Shown in pieces: positions 11,707-23,446 of a stretch of DNA of 64,000 nt. Both the position numbers and the translations under genes were made by a program. Under the pieces are notes generated by a model. It was not told the origin of the DNA. It did not search any database and saw only the letters and a program-made list of their open reading frames with translations. This DNA is from Nothopassalora personata (taxonomy: Eukaryota; Ascomycota; Dothideomycetes; Mycosphaerellales; Mycosphaerellaceae). Location: NCBI GenBank assembly GCA_033816765.1, contig CM066287.1:5828001-5892000 (forward strand), in the 5' to 3' direction. Position 1 is the first letter of the stretch, and each line of letters starts with the position of its first letter.

Positions 11707-13907
11707 CCTCGGAGATGCGTCCCTGTTCCAAGTTTCAAAGGTGCTGCGAATCTCGATTCATTATCTAAACAGTGTTGTTCCAGTGGTCCAGTAAAGCGAG
11801 TATTAGCAGTAGTGCTTGGAAGCCAAGCGTCCAGACGCGATACTGTCCAGTAGAAGGACTGAATGTCGAGATACTGGTCGGAGATGGACGTCAATTGTGT
11901 GGTAGAAGCCAACAGTAGCGAATGAATTTGGGCCGGCGATACACGCAGCGACGTGGAAAATGAGTGCAACGGCCAGTCAATTGGGACGATGTGTATTCTG
12001 GGATCTGCTCGCTAGCGATAGACGGCCGTGCATAACTCGTCCATTTTTGGGAAACTTAGACTTTCAAACTCTGCTACGGCCCTAATAAGGGACGACGGCG
12101 GTACACTAGAGTCGCAGCCACAACCTCCTGAGTGAAGACCAGAGAAGGTCGAGACGTCGTTACTCGATTGCCCAGCGACCGCGGCATGCAAACCTTCTCC
12201 GATTCGACTACCGCGACTTGACGACGCGCCACAATGAGATCCAGTAGATCAGCACGCGGGCAGTCGTGGTATGGAACCTTGCCGATAGGTGTGCCCAACG
12301 GTGTCCCGAGACTCGGCAGGAACAGCAGAGCGTTTGTGGTACAGTATGTACAGACAGCATGGAATGTCCCGGCTTGATGACGTTGTACGCCTACCCTGCA
12401 AGACGACCGACCCGTCCGTCAGACCGCAAAATCGGCATGCAGGCCGGAGCTGGTGACGGTATGGTGCGGCAGACTGCCGTGACCATTGTGGCGATACCTT
12501 GACTGCTGCGATGAGTGTGTTATGGGCGCTGGTCTTGTTTGGGTGGCCCAGCCACTTGTGCCTGGCTACAGTACATACTGTATGACAAAAGCTCGCTGCT
12601 GACCCCTGACACATGGCTCTGGGCCTGCAATGCTGTACTACTCCCCGCTAGCGCGCATCAACCAGCGGCAGCGATTGAGTTCAACCCTGTTTGGGCTGTA
12701 GACTCCACACGCCGCCGCTCGAAGCGTCGTTAGCTTTCGATCGCAACGCCGAACCGTGGAACACGACAATCTCCCGAACCGGCCTCGTCGTGCACCGACT
12801 CCTTTGACACGCTCGGCAAATCGCGACAGACAGCCGTCAGAGGCGGGTAGACGCAGCGTGGCTCTGTTTAACCCGCTGACCAACCCATGAGCAACGGCCA
12901 GCGGGGGAGAGCAAGTCCTGCAGGCAGCCGTGACGTCGCGTGTCGTTGCGTCAATGGCACGAAAATAGCGCAGGGGACGGGGTGGTGCTGCAAGGATGTG
13001 GCGCATCGGAGAGATGGCCCGAGCATCAGCAACCTGCTCCATCAAGCGCTATCTCCGCCAGCGGGAGTTCTAGGGCCACACTGGGAAGCTGGGCCTGGCT
13101 ACTCCTGCAGATAGCGCGAGTCGGATCGAACCTTTCGCCGCAGACGGCGCATACTGTAGGATCAGTGCTCAGACGTGCGATTGGAGGGTGTGGGAACTTG
13201 GCAGGTACAGTTTGTCAGTCCTGAAGCTCACGGGTTGCCAAAATCAGGCGATCGCCTCGCTACCATGCTGAAACGGCGCTATAGCGGCGTCAGTCAGGGA
13301 TCACGCGTTGCGTGTGAGGGCGGCCGGGGTAGGACCCGCCAGAGTGCAAACGCTATGCAAGAAGCCACAGAGCCACGCCTGTTCTCGACCAGAAGGCAGA
13401 CGATACTGTAGTACAGTAGTGCGTGGGAATTGTGGACAGAGTGCGACGGGGGGCTCCATGTTGGCGAGAAACTGCCGTTTGCCCACCAAACACTCCCTGC
13501 GACGTAGTGGCCATCTCCAGCATCGCCCCGTGACCAGTCTTTGCGCCGTTCGATATTAGTTAGACGGCTCCGCGGTCTTGCCTGCACAGACCCACTCGCT
13601 TCACTCCCTTCTCTTATCCTCGCTCGGAGCCGCTCTGCTTCTGCTTCTTCGCTGCTGCCGCAGGCGTCGCCCGCGTTGAGCATCACTGACTGACTCTTGG
13701 AATTTCGGTTGAAACGCAGCCGCGTCAAGGGGAAACGAAGCCGCGAGTCCAGCACACTTAGGCGGTGTCTTCTCTCCCCCCCACTAACTACCATCGCCGT
13801 CTCACTCACTCCAACAACCGCCTTCAACGGTGCGCTCAAGGTCGCACCTCACCACGCTGGCACAGCACGACCGAGCTGCGACTCCAGAGCGCAGAAGATA
13901 CTCCAAG
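11707..13907. other. Divergent intergenic region (2.2 kb)
   Basis: No gene recognised between the divergently transcribed sulfurase-like gene and the ABC transporter. The last 350 bp before 13908 are pyrimidine-rich on the plus strand (for example 13588-13625), typical of a fungal promoter and leader. Confidence 0.55.
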
Positions 13908-15841
13908 ATGTCGGACATAGAGAAGATGATCGGTGGCGACTACGCTCAGCTCACCAACACCAACATCCGCAGCTTTGGATGGAAGGGCGTCACCGTCACA
14001 GTCAAAGACCGACAGTCACAGCAACCCAAGACGATTCTTTCCGACATCAATGGTATCGTCAAAGCCGGTGAGCTCCTCGCCCTTATGGGACCTTCGTAAG
14101 TGCATCGCCATTTCACCCCAGTGCTCCTCTCTAACCGCGGCACAGTGGTTCCGGAAAGTCCACTCTCTTGAACGTACTCGCTCACAGAACGGCATCCCTG
14201 GCCGCCAACGTCAAGGCCGCCATCTACATCAACGGCTCAGCAGCCAACCCAAAGACCTTTCGCAGGATTTCTGCCTACGTCGAACAAGAAGATGCACTGG
14301 TCGGGTCGCTCACGGTGCGGGAAACGCTCAACTTCGCCGCCCGGTTGTCCTTACCACGGACTGTCAGCAAGTTGGAGCGCATCCAGCGTATTGAGGCACT
14401 TCTCACTGCCTTTGGTCTGCAAGGCCAGGCCAACAATTTGATTGGCACGCAAATCAGGAAGGGCATCTCTGGTGGTCAGAAACGTCGTGTCAGTGTTGCA
14501 GCTCAACTCATCACCAGCCCAAAGCTTCTCTTCTTGGACGAGCCTACCTCCGGTCTGGATTCCGCGGCCTCGTTCGAGGTCATCTCCTTCGTCAAGGACA
14601 TTGCGAAGAAGTACAACTTGATCGTCATTGCATCGATACATCAACCTTCAACTTCGACCTTTGCCATGTTCGACAAGCTTCTTCTGCTGTCACAAGGTGG
14701 CACCGCATATAGTGGACCAGTCTCTGAGGTGCAACCATACTTCGATGCCTGCGGATTCCCGATCCCATTGTACATGAACCCAGCAGAGTTCATCATCGAC
14801 TTCGTCAACACCGATTTCGCCCGCGACAGGAGCGAGGTTGACCAGCAGCTCAACATGGTGCACTCGTCGTGGCACAAGTCACGCCTCGCCACCGCTACCG
14901 TCACAGAGTTGACTGATGAAATGGCACGCAACTCGATGGACACCGATGTCAACGCTGAATTCAAGGACGCCTCTGCTGGCGCCTTCGCGATTCCACTCGC
15001 ACTTGTCCACCGTGCTTTCATCAAGTCGTACCGCGACATTATCGCCTACGGCATCCGCATCGCCATGTACATGGGTCTGGCTGTCTTGATGGGAACCGTC
15101 TGGCTCCGTTTGAACCCAGATCAAGGCAACATCCAGTCTTTCATCAACGCCCTCTTCTTCGGTGGAGCCTTCATGTCTTTCATGGCTGTGGCGTATATCC
15201 CGGCTTTCTTGGAAGATCGTGCTTTGTTCATCAAGGAACGTGCCAACGGTCTCTACGGTCCAACTTCCTTCTTGGTCGCCAACTTCCTTACCGGTATCCC
15301 ATACCTATTCCTGATTGCGATGCTCTTCTCGATTGTTGCCTACTGGCTCTCCAATTTCAGGCCGACCGCAGAGGCCTTCTTCACGTGGGTCATGTGGCTT
15401 TTCTTGGATCTTATCGCCGCCGAATCCCTGGTCGTTCTGGTCAGCTCTTTGATCCCAATCTTCGTCGTTGCCCTTGCCGGCACTGCTTTCGCCAACGGTC
15501 TCTGGATGTGCACAGGTGGTTTCTTGGTGCCACCGCAGACCCTCAATCCATTCTGGCGATACGTCTTCCACTACATCGACTACCAGTCATACGTGTTCCA
15601 GGGCATGATGGTCAACGAATTCGGACATCGAAATTTCACCTGCGGCACGAACGCGCAAGGAGAATGCTCGTGCATGTACGAGACCGAACTTGCGCCTCAG
15701 TGCTTGATCGAAGGAACTGGTGTGCTCAAGAACTACGGCTACAAGACTGGTGAGACTGGCAAGTGGGTCGGCATCATGCTCGGCATCATTCTTGGCTACC
15801 GGATACTGTGCTGGATCACTCTTTACCTGCGCAGGACGTAA
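13908..15841 (+). CDS. ABCG-type half-size ABC transporter
   Basis: Two exons, 13908..14095 and 14146..15841; the 50-bp intron splits the Walker A codons and closes in frame, giving 627 aa. The nucleotide-binding domain is N-terminal: Walker A GPSGSGKST (61-69), signature ISGGQKRRVSVA, Walker B LLFLDEPTSGLDSA and H-loop IHQPST. The ABC2 membrane domain follows with about six helices (for example AVLMGTVWLRL, YLFLIAMLFSIVAYWLSNF). The domain order NBD-TMD and single set place it in the ABCG/WHITE subfamily. Such half transporters dimerise to move lipids, sterols or xenobiotics across membranes. A cysteine-rich loop before the last helix (CGTNAQGECSCMYETELAPQC) is usual for this group. Substrate is unknown. 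Confidence 0.92.
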
Positions 15842-16325
15842 TAGTTGAGTCTGTTTCTCCTATGCATGTTTGATGTTGTGAAAGTAATGAATGATATAGC
15901 GAGATCATTGCGCCAGACCGATCTTGGGCTATGTCTGCAAGATGGGAAGGAAATGCTACGACCCAAGGGCGTTCATGTTGGGGGCTACACTGGCGCGTAA
16001 GGACATTGCTAGATACCGGTTCTTAGAGGGCTAATATCCTGTAACAATTTCCTTTTGTATACAAAGTTGTACGAAAGAACCAATTGTACTCGCAGTTGTC
16101 ACTCTCCACAGAGTTGTCAACATATCCACGGTATCCATCTTGATGTTCACGTCTCACCCCACCGCAGGTGACACTGCATCAGAAATGTGGTAGTGCAATA
16201 GCAGCCGACTCGGCCAGGTTGACATGAGGCATGGCATCCCTACAGCTCATAAATGCAGCCATATGCAAATCGGATACATCGCGATTTCGTCCTACCCCTT
16301 AAGGTTCAGCCTAACGGTGAGAATA

Positions 16326-16884
16326 CGGCGGACCATATCATCGAGCAATGAAGTTGTTTCTTATATTTGCCGCCAAGGCGGCACGACGGAGGTGCGTTCG
16401 CCACCTCGGAGCTCGTTAAAGGAGTTGCACCTTCATACTAGCCACTCCGCCGTTCGTTACTACAGCAGTAACATTGGGCTCCGTCCATTATATAATAGGC
16501 GATATAAGTCGGTAGCCCGACAACGGGTCCCGCACAGTCCCATCAAATCCAACGTGTCCAAAATATCCATCTAGAATAGCCCGGGCTGTTGCCAAAACAG
16601 CCACCGTATCCTCACTTCTCGGTATATCGCACTGCCGTTCGTTGCTTGTCTTGTTGCGATAAGAATCGCTCGTGTCGTCCAAAGATCGTTGCCGTAACGC
16701 GTCCGGTTTGAAAGTCGTCGAGTTGGCGATTGTGCCGAGTTTTTTTTTATGGCCATACCGGCAGGGGGCAGTCTTCGTTTCCCTCGGTCGCAATTTAATT
16801 TGATGCGGGCGACACGAGGTACTACAACACCGCGCACCACGTGAAGGTGCTGCCCATCGCGCGGCCGGCGGACCATATCATCGA
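16326..16884. repeat. 19-bp direct repeat pair 540 bp apart
   Basis: The sequence CGGCGGACCATATCATCGA occurs at 16326-16344 and again at 16866-16884. The first copy is followed at once by GCAATGAAG, which also occurs at 16981-16989 after the second copy, about 96 bp later. This suggests a duplicated and rearranged segment; no encoded function is seen. Confidence 0.7.
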
Positions 16885-17239
16885 CAGCATACTCTATAGT
16901 GTTTCGTGCCTATAGTCCGTCGCGAACCGCCACAGATATTGGCCCTTGGAGCTAGCGCCTAGAATCAACTCTAAAAACGAGCAATGAAGGGATCCTCCTT
17001 CGGGTCGAAAGGCTACTTGCAGTCGGTTCAAGCTACCCTGGCTACCACCACTATACTAGGGGTTCGTACTACGGGGCCCCATGACCGACTGGCTGGATAG
17101 CGACAGCAAGCAATATTGCTATATGCTTATTACCCTCCACACAAAGACTTCTCGCCTACACCACCATCAGAAGCTCACTTCCTGTCGAGCTCGGACTGTC
17201 GTTGCTGTGTTGACACGACGTGGACTTGCGTCTCGGCCA

Positions 17240-17258
17240 TCATGCATGCATGCATGCA
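17240..17258. repeat. (ATGC)n short tandem repeat
   Basis: Four to five consecutive ATGC units, palindromic as a whole. No associated gene. Confidence 0.85.
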
Positions 17259-18755
17259 GATTTATGATCCTGCGGTATCACGACAGCTCGTGCTGGCGCT
17301 CGTGCACAGCTGGTCTGCACTGGACATGCCGATCGTTATTGTCGTATTGCATGGATCCGCTAGGGCGACTTTGCTGCTGCTGGGTTGATGAAGAGCAAGT
17401 CGTGCTGTGCCGCGATGGTGCGCTTCGGCATGCTCGTATTGCCCCATGGCGTCTACTCACAACATCACTTCTAGTTTTATCTGCGGGTAGACAAGTCTTT
17501 ACGTCAACGAGCCAAGCCCCAAGCAACCACAATCTCACTCACATGGCAAAGCAATTTATCCGCCACCTGTCATTGAACGCCACGAACGCTCACCCGTGAG
17601 GACAACCCTGGGGGATCAAGGATGCCACGTCGAGGCAGGATCGGGATATTGCGTGCGTAATAACAGAGTGGGCGGGCGTACGGGTACCGACATGCTCAGC
17701 TCGTGCTCCTCCTGCGTGGCTCCAGCCGTGTGGCTGTATGCACGTGCGTGCTTGCTTGCGCTGCTATATATGGCGTGTAACCAGACGAGCGTCAGTTTGG
17801 CGTCAGGTCGCGAGAAGAGGATGTCGTTTAACGTGGCCGATGACTGATGCGCTTGCATTGCAGTGGCAAGGGCAGTGCAGGCCGTGCCATCCCCTAAGCT
17901 TCAAGTGTGATGCTAACTACTGTGCCAATGTGCAGCCTCGATCGGTGTCGAAGAGCGAGGGGCGGCAAATGATGTGTCCAGACGTCTCGAGCTCATACAT
18001 GCAACTGCTCTGTGTTACAGCTGTGCCTCCTCCCTGGAGTAACTCGTAGACGACGCACATTTGTCCGAAACTTTCCTCGTCTCCTCTCCCCCAACCCAAA
18101 TTTCGCCTCCAAGATGAACCAGTTTCAGCACGCCAACTTGCGACTCATTCGACGCACTATAGCGCTGCCCGGCAATAAGTGATTCGATGCTGATCACCAG
18201 ATTCGTCTTCTTGGGATGGCCAGGCATCGGGAATTCTCATACTGTCGCGTGCCTCCGATGATTCCATCGTTCCTCATTCGTAAGTCTCGTGAAAAGCTGT
18301 CACCATTCCGTACTTCTACAATCAAGCTTGTCCATGCCCACTTTGTAGCTTCGCGAAGCCACGGAGGCAATCAAATGGGCCCGTACTTTCGCGAGTCTTC
18401 CCGTTAGTTGGACTGAATGACGAAGGAACATCCTCCAATCCCAGTCTCCGAGTCTTGGCTCTACTTACATCGATCAGCACTCTCGTAAACAGCGAGGCTC
18501 AAATCTGACATTCTTCATGTTCCGTGACTCTGTATCGTAACCTGCTATCCATGTCATACTCAGGCTCATATAGAGTCGAGGTTAACTACCAACCAAAAGG
18601 CATCGCAGCAATAGCAATACCACTTCTAGTTGCCTTAGCCACTGCAGCACCCTCGGCTGATTCAGTAATCATCACTATCATACTCATCATCAGGCAAAAG
18701 CGCCCTGTATCGTCGACTCGCAAGATCCTGTTCCAGACCACCATCGCTCTCGGGG

Positions 18756-21700
18756 TCAATGTATCCTGCCCTTCACTTTAGCACTTGGTTGTCCTTCAAC
18801 GAGGATGTATTGCAAGGACTCACCCTTCCCGCCAAATAGACTCAAAGCAACCGGCAAGAACACCAACGCATGCAACGCCGCCCAGACCACCAGACTCAAC
18901 CAAACCCTGAAATAATAAATTTCGAAAATCTTGCTCCGTGTGAAAGCCAGAACAAAGACTCCCAGTAATTTCGTGATGGTAATTCCACTGAAAACGCTTC
19001 CACCAACGTTCACCAGTGCAGCCCAAGCTCGTGCGTCCTTGCCGCGGAACTTTGACTGTGCGCGCTCGAGTACAGAAGCTGAGGGCACCGTGAAAGCGCG
19101 AGCGATATGAGCGCAGAACTCAACGCCAATGCCGACACAGATGATGATGTTGACCAGGCTGACAGCATTGAGGGAGACGCCGGCTAGAGCCATTGTGCCA
19201 ACGATGTCAACGACAATCATGATGACTGTCGTGGTGACGACGAGGCCGGTGAGGATAGAGCCGAGGAGGAAGCTCGTGATGACGAAGGTGGAAGCTAATG
19301 CTGCGCCAACGAGGCCGACGGAGGTCTTTGCGATCGTGGCATACTGGTCGAAGAAGATGTAGAATTTGCTGTATGGGAAGACTTCGATGTTGTGGCGCTC
19401 GCTAATGTCGTTGGAGATGCGGCGAGCAGATGCGTAGGCGTTGATGAAGTCGGCTTGGCCGTGGAGTGCTGTGTGTGCTGTGCGGAAGTGGCTGGCTGGA
19501 ACGGTCAGTGCCTTGTCGTCAACCACGACCGCGTCACCGTATGCGGCGGAGCCACCATACGGGCAGTCTTCTCCAGTAGGCGCCTTGAGCCATCGCTTCG
19601 CATAGTTAGCGAACTCCTTGCCCTCTGGCATGCCGTAGAGTGTGTTGTTCCATGGTGGGTTGCGACCTTCGAAGCAGGCCCTGGACCCGTCTACACAGCA
19701 TTGATCCATCTCCGGGTTCAGCCACGAGAAGAAGTCATCGATCCAGCTTGCAGTGGCATCGGCGATGTAGCTGACTTCAGGTCTCTTGCGCTCTTGTTCC
19801 AAGATGTTGTTGATCGAGAACTCCTTGCAGGTCGTGTATCTTGCGCACAACTGCTGCTGGTGCAGCCGCTGCGTAACGTTGAGATCCTTGACGACGAAGT
19901 ATACAGGCGCGCCTTGCTCAAAGTAATGATCAAGATCATTGAAGTAGTCGATCAAGTAGCTGTCCGACGGAATGGCGATACGCTGGTCAAGGCCGAGCTC
20001 AACCTCTGGCAAGAGTGCAATGCCGGCGGCAAAGAACCCAAGGAATATGGTCAGAATAGCGACTCTGGCCTTGTTGCCTAAGATCGCTGGTGCGTAGTAC
20101 CTTCGGATGAATCTCGACAGCCATCCTTCCTCGTCTGAGGCGCTGAAAGGTGCGCCACCAAAACCTCCAGGCATGCTATGGCTTTGTGGGATCTTCACGC
20201 AAGGAATGCAGTCCAGCCGGCCGTCCTCAACACGCTGCTGGTTCAGTGACAAGACAGACACAAACATGGTGACCTGCAGCAGAGCGTTGATGAAGACGGC
20301 ACCAGCAGCATACGCTGCGAAGTTCCGCACTGCTGGCATGCCGACTGCTGCTCCAAGAGCGAATGCAACAGTCTCGGTCGAAGCAGAAAGAAGGATAGAA
20401 GGTCCCATCCTACCAAGTGCTCTAGCAACGCGCTCCGAGACAGGCTCGTCCGCATGGCTGATGTTTACACGCTCAAACTCGTGCACGATCAAGAAGATGT
20501 TGTCGACACCAACAGCCAAAACCAAGAATGGAATAACCTCCGCGATGATTATTGTCGCTTTCACGCCAGCCGCTGCGAAAAGACCAACGGATGCAGCAAC
20601 CGACATCAAGACAATCAGAATGCCAACGATGCCGAGCATGAACTTGCTTTGAACCAGAGCTGTGACTGGGTTGCGCAGAATCGTGCTTACTGTGACAGTT
20701 GTGCTGCCGAGCGCCAGTGACGCATAGATGAACATGACGATGTAGCTGATGACCACAATCTTCGCATCTGTGTTGGTGTTCTTGTTGAGCTCCTGCTCCA
20801 AGCTGATCTCGGTATTGAAGCTCAGTCGCAGACCACGCTCAGCCGCTTCGTTGCTAATATCCTTGAACAGACGCTTCGTGCTCTCTTCCCACTCCTCTGC
20901 CTTCTCGAGACGGTCATCGCCGGGGTTGTAGTTCGTGATGACCCAGGTGGTGACAAGCGCGGCGGCATCTGTGGCACGCTGGGAAGTGCGATTGTATCCT
21001 CCTAGTAGACGTTCTGCTGGTAGCGGCAGCTTGAACTCTGGCAAGCACTGCACGTCTCCAGGTGTCTCAGCACAGCTGTTAAGCTGGTCTTCCCAGTCGT
21101 CTTGCTTCAGGCCAGTGCTGGCGAAGTATCCTGACACTGACTGTACCACGCATGCTTCGCCAGTTGGGTTGTAGCAGACATCCTTCAGCGTGTGTCCATT
21201 TCCGAAGCTCTTCTGCACCCTGATCCTCCTCTCAACATCAAACCACCATTGCAGAGTGGTGTAGCTCAGCACAGGCGAAGGTCCCGCATCGGTAGTGTCA
21301 TTGACCAAGAAGGCCTGCTCGGTGCGGAAGAATGGTCCAAAATTGGTATCGAAGAACTCTTTCTCCGAAGCAGCAGCAGAATCCGGGGCCACCCAAAGCT
21401 TGACAGGATCCGTCTCTACAGCAAAGCGAAGCCATCCGAGGCTGAAAAGACCAACTATGATAAAGCTGGTACCAATCGTAATACCCGGAAATCTGGCACA
21501 TGTTCGTGCCAGGTTGGCGAAAATGCGGTCGCAGTATGTGTTCACCACGTACTGCTTCGTCGGTCGATCAGTCATGGCCACGCTATGCACCATGTCCCCC
21601 TCATCTTCATCGTCACTTGGAGCAGAGTCCTGTAGCAGCTGCAATCGCTCGTTCTTGCTCTGTCGTCGCTTCGCGGCAGCCACATGACCCGTAACAGCCA

Positions 21701-22553
21701 GCACCAACAAAGTGATGAAGACCGAGTAGATGACGACGACCGCAAAGCTCAAGCAAGGCAGCAGCCCAACAGTGCACTGCTCGGCCTCTGTTACCTCTGG
21801 AAGGTTCGGGCACGAGCCAGCACAGTCCACGCATGAGCATCGATACGCTTCGTCCGTAGAGTTGCATGGTATCGGGTCCTCCAAAATCGGCTTCATGCCC
21901 TTGAAATCATCCACCGGCCTCGGGAAGTCGATCTGGAAAGGACTCCCAAACGGCTTCTTGTCTCCCAAGAACTTCAGAAACTGTGTGTAGTTCTTCGCTC
22001 CTCCTCCAATCAGGTCAATCGCCTTGCCTCCTGTCGCTCCCAGCTTGACATCTTTGCAGCTGTTGTAGAAGCCAGCACCGAAGCCATCACTGATCAAATG
22101 GTCCAGTTCCGTGGTAATGAACTTGTCGCCCTTCGCCTCGGCCTTGGTGACATTCACGAACAAGCTCTGATCCGGCGAGCACGTAAAGGTGCAAAACAGA
22201 TCATAGAAGTTCTTCTTGCAAGCTCCACACCCAGAGATCAACCCGTTCGCCTTGGCGAGATTACTCTTCAGCGCCTCAATCTGATCGCCGTCACAGCACA
22301 CTTTGGTATCCGCCCACTCTTGCCCACACAGCTGGACGAGGTCCTCTCGCGCTTTGTCGGAGGGATCTTCTGCTAAGCCGTTGTCTGGACAGGGCAGCTC
22401 TGAGCCGAAAAAACTCTGCTTGCCACATTGTCCGCGGATGGCGCATCGTCCGGCTTCGTGTTTGGTCGTCCACTCGATTTCCTTAGCTGCAGTCGCTGCT
22501 GATGATATGGCACCAGCAGCTGCCAGCCAGGTTGTTGCGCACTTCCACCCCAT
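18756..22553 (-). CDS. NCR1: NPC1/NCR1 sterol transporter
   Basis: Single exon of 1265 aa. The start at 22553 was chosen because it gives a signal peptide (MGWKCATTWLAAAGAISSA); the frame stays open for 90 codons further upstream but that part is low-complexity and probably 5' leader. The N-terminal domain is cysteine-rich and begins with CAIRGQCG; it contains CGACKKNFYDLFCTFTCS, the NPC1 N-domain signature. A transmembrane segment near residues 270-290, luminal loops and a sterol-sensing domain follow (VMFIYASLALGS; FLVLAVGVDNIFLIVHEFER). A second RND-like membrane half carries SLVNIIICVGIGVEFCAHI. NPC1/Ncr1 is a vacuolar/lysosomal membrane protein that passes sterol, received from NPC2, into the membrane. 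Length matches the family. Identity is firm. Confidence 0.95.
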   Translation of the reverse strand: MGWKCATTWLAAAGAISSAATAAKEIEWTTKHEAGRCAIRGQCGKQSFFGSELPCPDNGLAEDPSDKAREDLVQLCGQEWADTKVCCDGDQIEALKSNLAKANGLISGCGACKKNFYDLFCTFTCSPDQSLFVNVTKAEAKGDKFITTELDHLISDGFGAGFYNSCKDVKLGATGGKAIDLIGGGAKNYTQFLKFLGDKKPFGSPFQIDFPRPVDDFKGMKPILEDPIPCNSTDEAYRCSCVDCAGSCPNLPEVTEAEQCTVGLLPCLSFAVVVIYSVFITLLVLAVTGHVAAAKRRQSKNERLQLLQDSAPSDDEDEGDMVHSVAMTDRPTKQYVVNTYCDRIFANLARTCARFPGITIGTSFIIVGLFSLGWLRFAVETDPVKLWVAPDSAAASEKEFFDTNFGPFFRTEQAFLVNDTTDAGPSPVLSYTTLQWWFDVERRIRVQKSFGNGHTLKDVCYNPTGEACVVQSVSGYFASTGLKQDDWEDQLNSCAETPGDVQCLPEFKLPLPAERLLGGYNRTSQRATDAAALVTTWVITNYNPGDDRLEKAEEWEESTKRLFKDISNEAAERGLRLSFNTEISLEQELNKNTNTDAKIVVISYIVMFIYASLALGSTTVTVSTILRNPVTALVQSKFMLGIVGILIVLMSVAASVGLFAAAGVKATIIIAEVIPFLVLAVGVDNIFLIVHEFERVNISHADEPVSERVARALGRMGPSILLSASTETVAFALGAAVGMPAVRNFAAYAAGAVFINALLQVTMFVSVLSLNQQRVEDGRLDCIPCVKIPQSHSMPGGFGGAPFSASDEEGWLSRFIRRYYAPAILGNKARVAILTIFLGFFAAGIALLPEVELGLDQRIAIPSDSYLIDYFNDLDHYFEQGAPVYFVVKDLNVTQRLHQQQLCARYTTCKEFSINNILEQERKRPEVSYIADATASWIDDFFSWLNPEMDQCCVDGSRACFEGRNPPWNNTLYGMPEGKEFANYAKRWLKAPTGEDCPYGGSAAYGDAVVVDDKALTVPASHFRTAHTALHGQADFINAYASARRISNDISERHNIEVFPYSKFYIFFDQYATIAKTSVGLVGAALASTFVITSFLLGSILTGLVVTTTVIMIVVDIVGTMALAGVSLNAVSLVNIIICVGIGVEFCAHIARAFTVPSASVLERAQSKFRGKDARAWAALVNVGGSVFSGITITKLLGVFVLAFTRSKIFEIYYFRVWLSLVVWAALHALVFLPVALSLFGGKGESLQYILVEGQPSAKVKGRIH

Positions 22554-23446
22554 TGCGCACCCTCGACCCCTCCCTCGGCGCCCAGCGTTCGCCTCCCGCC
22601 GCTGTTGGAGCTCAGAGCAGCACACGAGCTGTTGGAGTGGAAGACGTTTCGGCGGAGGTTGAGTGAGCTTGTTCGAAGTGAGCCTGCCCTGGATGAGACA
22701 GTCACGAACGTCGTCAAGTCGGGTAGAAACAGGAGGTTGTGTGTGTTGTAAAGGAGAGCCAGTGGGGCACAAACCAAGGTACAGTGCGTGTGCTGTACGT
22801 GTACCGTGGTTGGCAGGCGACATGCAACGTCATCCAACGCCAATCACCCGCAGAGCCTCAGGCACAAGCACAGGTGCGCCACAGCTCGACAGCAAGCGCC
22901 ACGGAATGTCCGTCTCCCAATACACTGCATTATCTTCATGACTAAAAACGCTTGTAGGGGTATAGTTAGCTACTGCTTCCTTCTTCCTCCACGTTCGACG
23001 CCCACCATGTAATCTACATACAACACTCAAGCTCTCTCATCTTTCTGCGTCCCTCTGATCAGACAGCGCGATGCAATAGGCTGGATATCATCAGCGCAGA
23101 CCCAATGCTCGGCTCTCCAGTCAATCGGAAACTCCAAAACTCTTCTTCTGACAGAAAGCATATGCGCCGTCTTCTTGACCTTCCCATCTCACTTCTCCGC
23201 TCGCACCTTGGCTGGCGTTGATGGTCTAGGTTTCGGTGTCGCCACGCGTGATCCAGCGGCCTGAGCGCCGCCACCAACGCCCCTCAGACCAGCGCCGCCG
23301 CTACCATCAACGACGATAGGTGTCTTTGGGAGTGCGTCTGCTTGCGGCTTGGTCTTGTGTGGGCCTTGGTTGCGTCTCTCGGGTGTTTGTGTCGGCACTG
23401 ACACTGCGGAATCGGCACGCGATGGCGTGCCTTTGGCGGGAACCCT
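22554..23446. other. Intergenic region between two minus-strand genes
   Basis: No gene recognised. It carries the promoter and leader of the NPC1-like gene and the 3' UTR of the phosphoesterase gene. Confidence 0.55.

Larger units (their letters stand above)
15842..18755. other. Long intergenic region (2.9 kb)
   Basis: No gene recognised. It contains a 19-bp exact direct repeat (16326-16344 and 16866-16884) and a short ATGC tandem tract. The open frame at 17081-17599 has no domain features and starts in repetitive sequence. The region lies between the 3' ends of the ABC transporter and the NPC1-like gene. Confidence 0.5.

Noticed and set aside
13121..13140. tRNA B-box-like sequence
   Set aside because: No A-box at the right distance and no acceptor stem could be drawn.
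17081..17599. 172-codon plus-strand frame
   Set aside because: No domain or coding bias, and it crosses the ATGC repeat; no neighbouring exon fits.
22554..22823. N-terminal extension of NPC1 by 90 residues
   Set aside because: Low-complexity, and it would bury the signal peptide that starts at 22553.
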